From: Vigna angularis | Taxonomy: Eukaryota > Streptophyta > Magnoliopsida > Fabales > Fabaceae | Length of the DNA stretch: 64,000 nt | Assembly (NCBI RefSeq): GCF_016808095.1 | Contig: NC_068978.1 | Span: 27,725,306-27,789,305, forward strand | Reading direction: 5' to 3' | Shown: piece by piece, positions 59,394 to 64,000 of the stretch | Position numbering within the stretch: position 1 is the first letter of the stretch | How the letters are laid out: each line of letters opens with the position of its first letter | Program-made: the position numbers and the translations under genes | Notes under the pieces: generated by a model | What the model saw: only the letters and a program-made list of their open reading frames with translations | The model's database searches: none | What the model was told of the DNA's origin: nothing

Positions 59394-59836
59394 TATTGCA
59401 ACGAGCCCAGCACTGTGCACTTAGAATCTTGATGGCCCAATATCTCTGCTGGCCCATGAGGCTTATTATTCTGAGAATGGGATGCATGTGTGGCATAATA
59501 CGGTAAATGAAAAGATTGAAAGAGAGAGAAGGGCGCGACAGAGAGCGAGAGGCGATGGAGAGAGAAGAGGCCGGCGGCTCCTTCGACGGCGCTCCGAGAC
59601 GGTAGTGGCCGGTGATCCAGAAGAAGAAAATATAGATCGAAAAACGGTGAGTAAAGAAAACTTATCCTTTCTTTATTCTGATTAATATGTAAAGTCTGTA
59701 TACAATGGCATAGGGAAAAACGGGGGAAGGAACCCTATATATAGGGTTCCATGGAAGAAGGGAAAAAACATAAAGAACACCTAAAATAAGGTAACTGTTG
59801 AAAGACAGTTAAGAGAATCAAAAGTGATTCTCAATA
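59394..59836 (-). repeat. 5' LTR of the minus-strand Copia
   Basis: About 443 bp, partner of 51875-52318. The tRNA-Met-type PBS adjoins its inner edge at 59393-59382. Confidence 0.9.
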
Positions 59837-60358
59837 TGAACCAAGAAGTCTCCAGGCCTTATTGTTAAGAATAGAGAATTACTATTCTCATTTACAGCGT
59901 TTAACCAACCAGGCAACCATATGCTTCGTCCCGCATTGAACGCCGGACTGTTCGTTGAAGATAAAAGTATATCGAACCCATAGGAAGTTTTACCATGAGC
60001 ATATTGTATCCATTGGGCAAATATAGGTTCAATCAAAATTTGTTTCTCCGGAGTACCAAAAGCAAGCATGACATCGTTATGGACATAAAGTCCCAGAGTA
60101 TGGAATCCCAGAAAGAGGCTAGCCCAACTTAAGTGGGATATGATAGCTTCTTTATGGTCTAACATTCTTGCCAAGACATTATCTTGATTCTGCTCTGGAT
60201 TATAATCTCTAATAAAAAATATAGCTCCATGAGCAAAAGCCCCTTTCATAATGAAGCCTGCTATATATTGATGATGAGTATATAAGGCAGCTTGAGTAGT
60301 AAAGTCTTGCACTATAAACGCATAAGCAGGTAAAGAGTACATGTGTTGTGCTACCAAA
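59837..60358 (-). pseudogene. psaB: nuclear copy of chloroplast psaB, part 1
   Basis: The minus strand encodes [72 protein letters not shown] and so on to [19 protein letters not shown], which is psaB at near-native identity. It stops at the Copia LTR. The open frame (about 180 codons) survives because the transfer is recent or the gene is conserved, but it lacks both ends of the 730-plus-residue protein. No other plastid genes are visible next to it, so the transfer was short, about 640 bp. Confidence 0.92.
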
Positions 60359-60372
60359 TAAAAAATCACATG

Positions 60373-60964
60373 TATATTTTGAAATTAAAAAAATATAAAA
60401 TCCAATACAACTGGATAACTAAAAATAATTAAAAAAAAAAGAATTGTGATGAAAATAGTTAACACATGTCATATTTGTTAAAAATATAAAATTAAAACAA
60501 TTATGTATATGAAACCTACTACTACTTTTAAAAGGATTAAAAATTGTAAATAAAAAAGACATATTGAAAATGTTAACAGATATTTTATCTCACAATATCG
60601 AACCGAAGACAGAGGTTTTGTTAAATGACAAGCTATTTGCTTTAGTAGAGTTGATACCCGTAGTTGAGTTGGGTTCATTTCTTCCACAATGAAAACATGT
60701 TTTCATTTCCACATCAAGCGTTTTTTATTTGATTTTAACAAGTCTTGCATTTCAGGGTGCTAAACCGATAAACTTAAGAAAATGATAAAATCAATTAATT
60801 AATCACGTAATTTAGTGATAAAAATTGTTTTATTTTCCAATAGTGTTGGAATGACCAGAGTTTGTGCTGATTTTATTTTAAATAATTAAAGATAAATGAT
60901 TTTATCAGTAATTTTTTTACTTACTTTGATTGTAAGTTGTAAGTTTGAGTTTGTATTATGTTCC

Positions 60965-61062
<98 letters not shown>

Positions 61063-62150
61063 AATGCATTTTTAGTCTAAATAATATTACTCGGTTTCTC
61101 TTTTATCCCTATTCTCGTAAAAAAACATTGAAGGTTAGAAAGGAAGGAATGAAAGAGTTATAAACTAAGAGGAAGCTTCTGAAAATGAATATATGTAATT
61201 TGATCAATTATAAACTATTTTTTAAGTCGTATCAAATATAATTTTTATATAAAATTAAATTTAGTTACGTATTTTATCATTGAACTTATCATTTATAAAT
61301 TTTAATTCTAAATTTTTTTGTAAAGACTTAGAAAATAGTTAAGAGTAGTAGATGATACTTATTTAATTTATTATTAAAAGTCATTCTATAAGTAGATTTT
61401 TCTATTAATTGATTTTGTTTTATAAGAATCATTATCTCTTTAAAACTTTCTCCTAAACCTTTTGTTTGTTTTTACTCGCTGTGATTCTATTATTCTTCTT
61501 TTTGAAAATAGAAATACACAAGAGGACTCTTGTGTCGAGATCTACAATCTTAACTAATCATAATATGAACAAGGTAAGTTCAACTTTTGCTCTTCTTTTG
61601 AGTTTTGTCAGTAAATTTATTGCATGTGTGGTGGTGTAGCATGTGATGTTAAAAACTTAATATGAATATCTATTCGGTTATAATTGTAAGGGTGTGTTCT
61701 GATCGTTGATCAGAGTTTTCAGTGAGTAGCTAGAGCAACCTATATAAGGTAGAGCATGTGTGAAACACCTTTTGAGTTTAAAAGTGTTTATCTAGGTAAG
61801 AAAAGTTAGATTAAGTTTAAATAGTACTACTTTTTGAGTTAGAAATAATTAGAGATTGACCTCATAGGTATATGGATAGACAATTTGGCATGTTAGGTTA
61901 AAAGCTATAAATTTGTAATTGAAGTGCTTATGCTATGTTATTTGGATAATGAGGGGATTTCTTTATAAAATAACAAATTAATCAAGTGGTGCTTCCTTGT
62001 TAAATAGAGTTATATTGCATTCAAATGAAATTTATTAAGTGGTGAACAACTTAAGAAGAGTTAAATTGATCAATCAAATCTTATAGAGAAACTTAACTTT
62101 TGTGTTGCAGTATTGGGTGTCTCTGTCTGCAAATAGAATATTCACATATA
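60373..62150. other. intergenic DNA with a long TA microsatellite
   Basis: No gene is supported. A minus-strand frame at 60478-60687 resembles nothing known to me. About 60967-61057 is almost pure TA, around 90 bp. The rest is AT-rich with no terminal repeats found. Confidence 0.55.
60967..61057. repeat. long TA microsatellite
   Basis: About 45 TA units without visible interruption. Its length is likely to vary between individuals and is prone to assembly error. Confidence 0.95.
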
Positions 62151-62159
62151 TTAATATAT

Positions 62160-64000
62160 CAATTCAGTCTTACACTTAAAGAGAATAAAGTACGCTCTTG
62201 GCCGAACAACCTTACGTAAGCTAATACAAATAAAGATGTTCAATCTAAGCATACCTGACCGAACGGTTTACAAAATAGAAATACCGAATGGTCAAATTAA
62301 TCAAAAAGGGAAGGGGTCGTTCTAACACAACACTTTAACCTAACTAAACTAAATAGATAACCGAACGTACTACTGTTCGGCCTTCACTTCAACATCGACA
62401 AGATTTTCTTCCTCTAAGATTCCTTCTTCAAGCGTCTCCTCAAGCAACGCCTCTCCATCTGCTCACATCCACACGGATGATCATTGCAAGACAAGGACGG
62501 ACGTACAAGGACGAGACAACACAAGGAAAAACGAAGGGTAAGCTTATTGAATTTAAATCAAGTAATAACATGCATTTCATAGCACATCAAACATATCGAA
62601 TAATTCACAACATATAATTCAATCAATTCTTTAACTCAATCAATTCCTGATACTAGACTGACTGTCCGGACCGTATGAATTCTGTGTAGCTACGATATTC
62701 GTGCACCCGGTGATATAGTAACTGGAATTTTCATCAACTACCACCCGAGGTTAGTCTGTTCCATCCAAGTTACATTTATGGACTAGGACCTCCTGTCGTT
62801 CCCACACATGACATATTCCCCTTTACTTGAGGACGAGCACTCACGGAACATCAGGATGAACCGCCAGCTAAGCTTTGTCCACATTCATACTTTACAAATC
62901 TCAACTTTCATCCAAGAGTCGTTCCTCCCTGGAACGCTCGTTCAAAATCCACAACCATCATTTCATCTCATATATTGTTCATTCTTTATAATTTTTCACT
63001 TTAATATCATTTCCATCTTCCGTTCCAATTACGTAAAATGACGAGCGTCTAGCCCTCTTCATAACGAGGATGATCGTTAAAAACGAGACCGGGAAATCCT
63101 CGTTTCAGAACAGAATAAAACCGACACATATCACATGACGAACGTCGTTACCACTCGAATCAGTTGAATGAACTGACTCTAGAACGATCCGATCAATACT
63201 CAGAATAAGTTAAGTACAAAGGCTTTAGGCTGAATCCAAATGGATAGAGACACCACAAGACGAGTAAATAACTATACCGAGAACAATTCAATTATAGAAA
63301 CTGACGACCAGTCAATGACCGAACGCGGTAATACGTATTTACTGAAATTTTGGACGAACGTTATTTCCACTCGTTTGGTAATTAAAGACAAGGACGAGCG
63401 TTCGGTATAAGACCGAGCGCCGCTCATAACGTCCGCTTTGGGTCGAGACCCATCGCTGATTTGAACTCATAATAGAAAAAGTAATAAGAGTAATATAGGA
63501 TAGTGAAGATAGAATTAATAATGACTAAGTATCCAGTTATGTTTACAAGTTTCTCAATTCCTTACACAACACTCAGGATATCTACGTTTTGGCCGAACGC
63601 TCAAACGTAGCACTTAATGCAAGAGGGCGTTCGTCCTCAACTAGAATTCTTTCCAAATGAAAGAATTCAATTTCACAGAAGTTTGGTAACAACACCGAAC
63701 GGTCAAGGGCCGTTCAATGACGAACGCTCATTATCATAGGAAATTCATATTCAAAGTTTCATTTACATTAAACTCATTTCTCAGCATAAACTTTCATACT
63801 TTCAAATACTCATATCATAGTACATTCCATGATTCTCATACCTCAACTCATAATCTTAATCATATACCAACAATCAAATAATACAGATCATACTTCATGC
63901 GACACACAGAACATTCATACAGTACAATACAAATATACGAATTAAATTGAATAAGCTTCCAACTACAACTTTCTACCCTCAACGATTTTTCTTAATTCCT
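62160..64000. mobile_element. LTR-like non-coding retroelement, copy 2 (runs off the window)
   Basis: From about 62160 (ATTCAGTCTTACACTTAA) the sequence parallels 11970-13063 and then 15806-16600: GGCCGAACAACCTTACG, the ACTGTTCGGCCTTCACTTC block, GATGATCATTGCAA, ACGAGCGTTCGGTATAAGACC and CAGGATATCTACGTT are shared. At about 63260 (AAGACGAGTAAATAACTATACC) it has no CACTA, giving the empty-site control. The left end differs from copy 1 (no TGTAACATCCC start), so this copy is truncated or joined to other DNA there. No coding frame is present. Confidence 0.75.

Larger units (their letters stand above)
51875..59836 (-). mobile_element. Ty1-Copia retrotransposon inserted in the psaB copy, itself interrupted
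   Basis: Minus-oriented. The 5' LTR is 59836-59394 and the 3' LTR is 52318-51875, with TATTG...CAATA ends and flanks TGAAC at 51870-51874 and 59837-59841. The PBS (TGGTATCAGAGC on the minus strand) is at 59393-59382 and a polypurine tract (GCTTGAGGGGAGGC) lies at 52332-52319. Gag, protease, integrase, RT and RNase H follow in order, with frame breaks. A separate 2.7-kb LTR-like element sits between the PBS and gag. The LTRs differ at roughly seven or eight positions by eye, so this insertion is older than the one in TNL-4. Confidence 0.92.

Noticed and set aside
59818..60369. Functional psaB gene
   Set aside because: Only the middle of the protein is present, interrupted by a retrotransposon, with nuclear sequence on both sides.

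Overview
The window is nuclear DNA of a flowering plant. The tandem intron-containing TIR-NBS-LRR genes, their sequence style and the retrotransposon types point to a papilionoid legume, most likely a Vigna/Phaseolus relative; this assignment is by family resemblance only. It is AT-rich, gene-poor and dominated by transposable elements (TEs).

The core is a head-to-tail array of four TNL resistance-type genes, all on the minus strand: TNL-1 (6404-10146), TNL-2 (17775-24081), TNL-3 (30474-34088) and TNL-4 (35763-44030). Each fits the same five-exon model (TIR; NB-ARC; short LRR exon; main LRR exon; C-terminal post-LRR/C-JID-like exon). The splice sites agree between copies and the summed exons divide by three in all four (about 972, 983, 953 and 978 codons). 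TNL-4 is split inside exon 1 by a young Copia element with a GGCTC target-site duplication. All four share departures from the family consensus: Gln instead of the catalytic TIR Glu, no RNBS-B arginine, and MHP instead of MHD. They look like an open-frame but non-canonical, probably non-catalytic, TNL lineage.

Region by region: 1-5050 is AT-rich DNA with a possible short secreted-peptide ORF and TE scraps. 5065-6320 is a decayed Copia pol. 10200-17770 holds a duplicated TNL-upstream block carrying a hAT-like element with an 8-bp TSD, then a 2.5-kb LTR-like element (TSD AAGCA) that was itself hit by a CACTA element (TSD GTA) carrying fragments of a CLASP gene and a receptor-kinase-like gene. 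TNL-2 intron 4 contains a 2.5-kb Copia-type element with gag and protease but no integrase or reverse transcriptase. 25470-30470 holds a truncated Ty3-gypsy element and a second copy of the decayed Copia seen at 5-6 kb. 38815-43597 is the Copia in TNL-4. 45-47.3 kb is a likely DNA-transposon relic with a plant-mobile-domain fragment between CCGTTGAA-type repeat arrays. 50.1-51.7 kb is a further copy of the TNL-flanking block without a TNL. 51.76-60.36 kb is a nuclear insertion of chloroplast psaB, split by a minus-strand Copia (TSD TGAAC) that contains another 2.7-kb LTR-like insertion (TSD TTAGA). 62.15-64 kb is a second copy of the 11.9-17.2 kb LTR-like element, without the CACTA, running off the window.

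All splice sites, TSDs and homologies were read by eye; none was checked by alignment software, expression data or databases.
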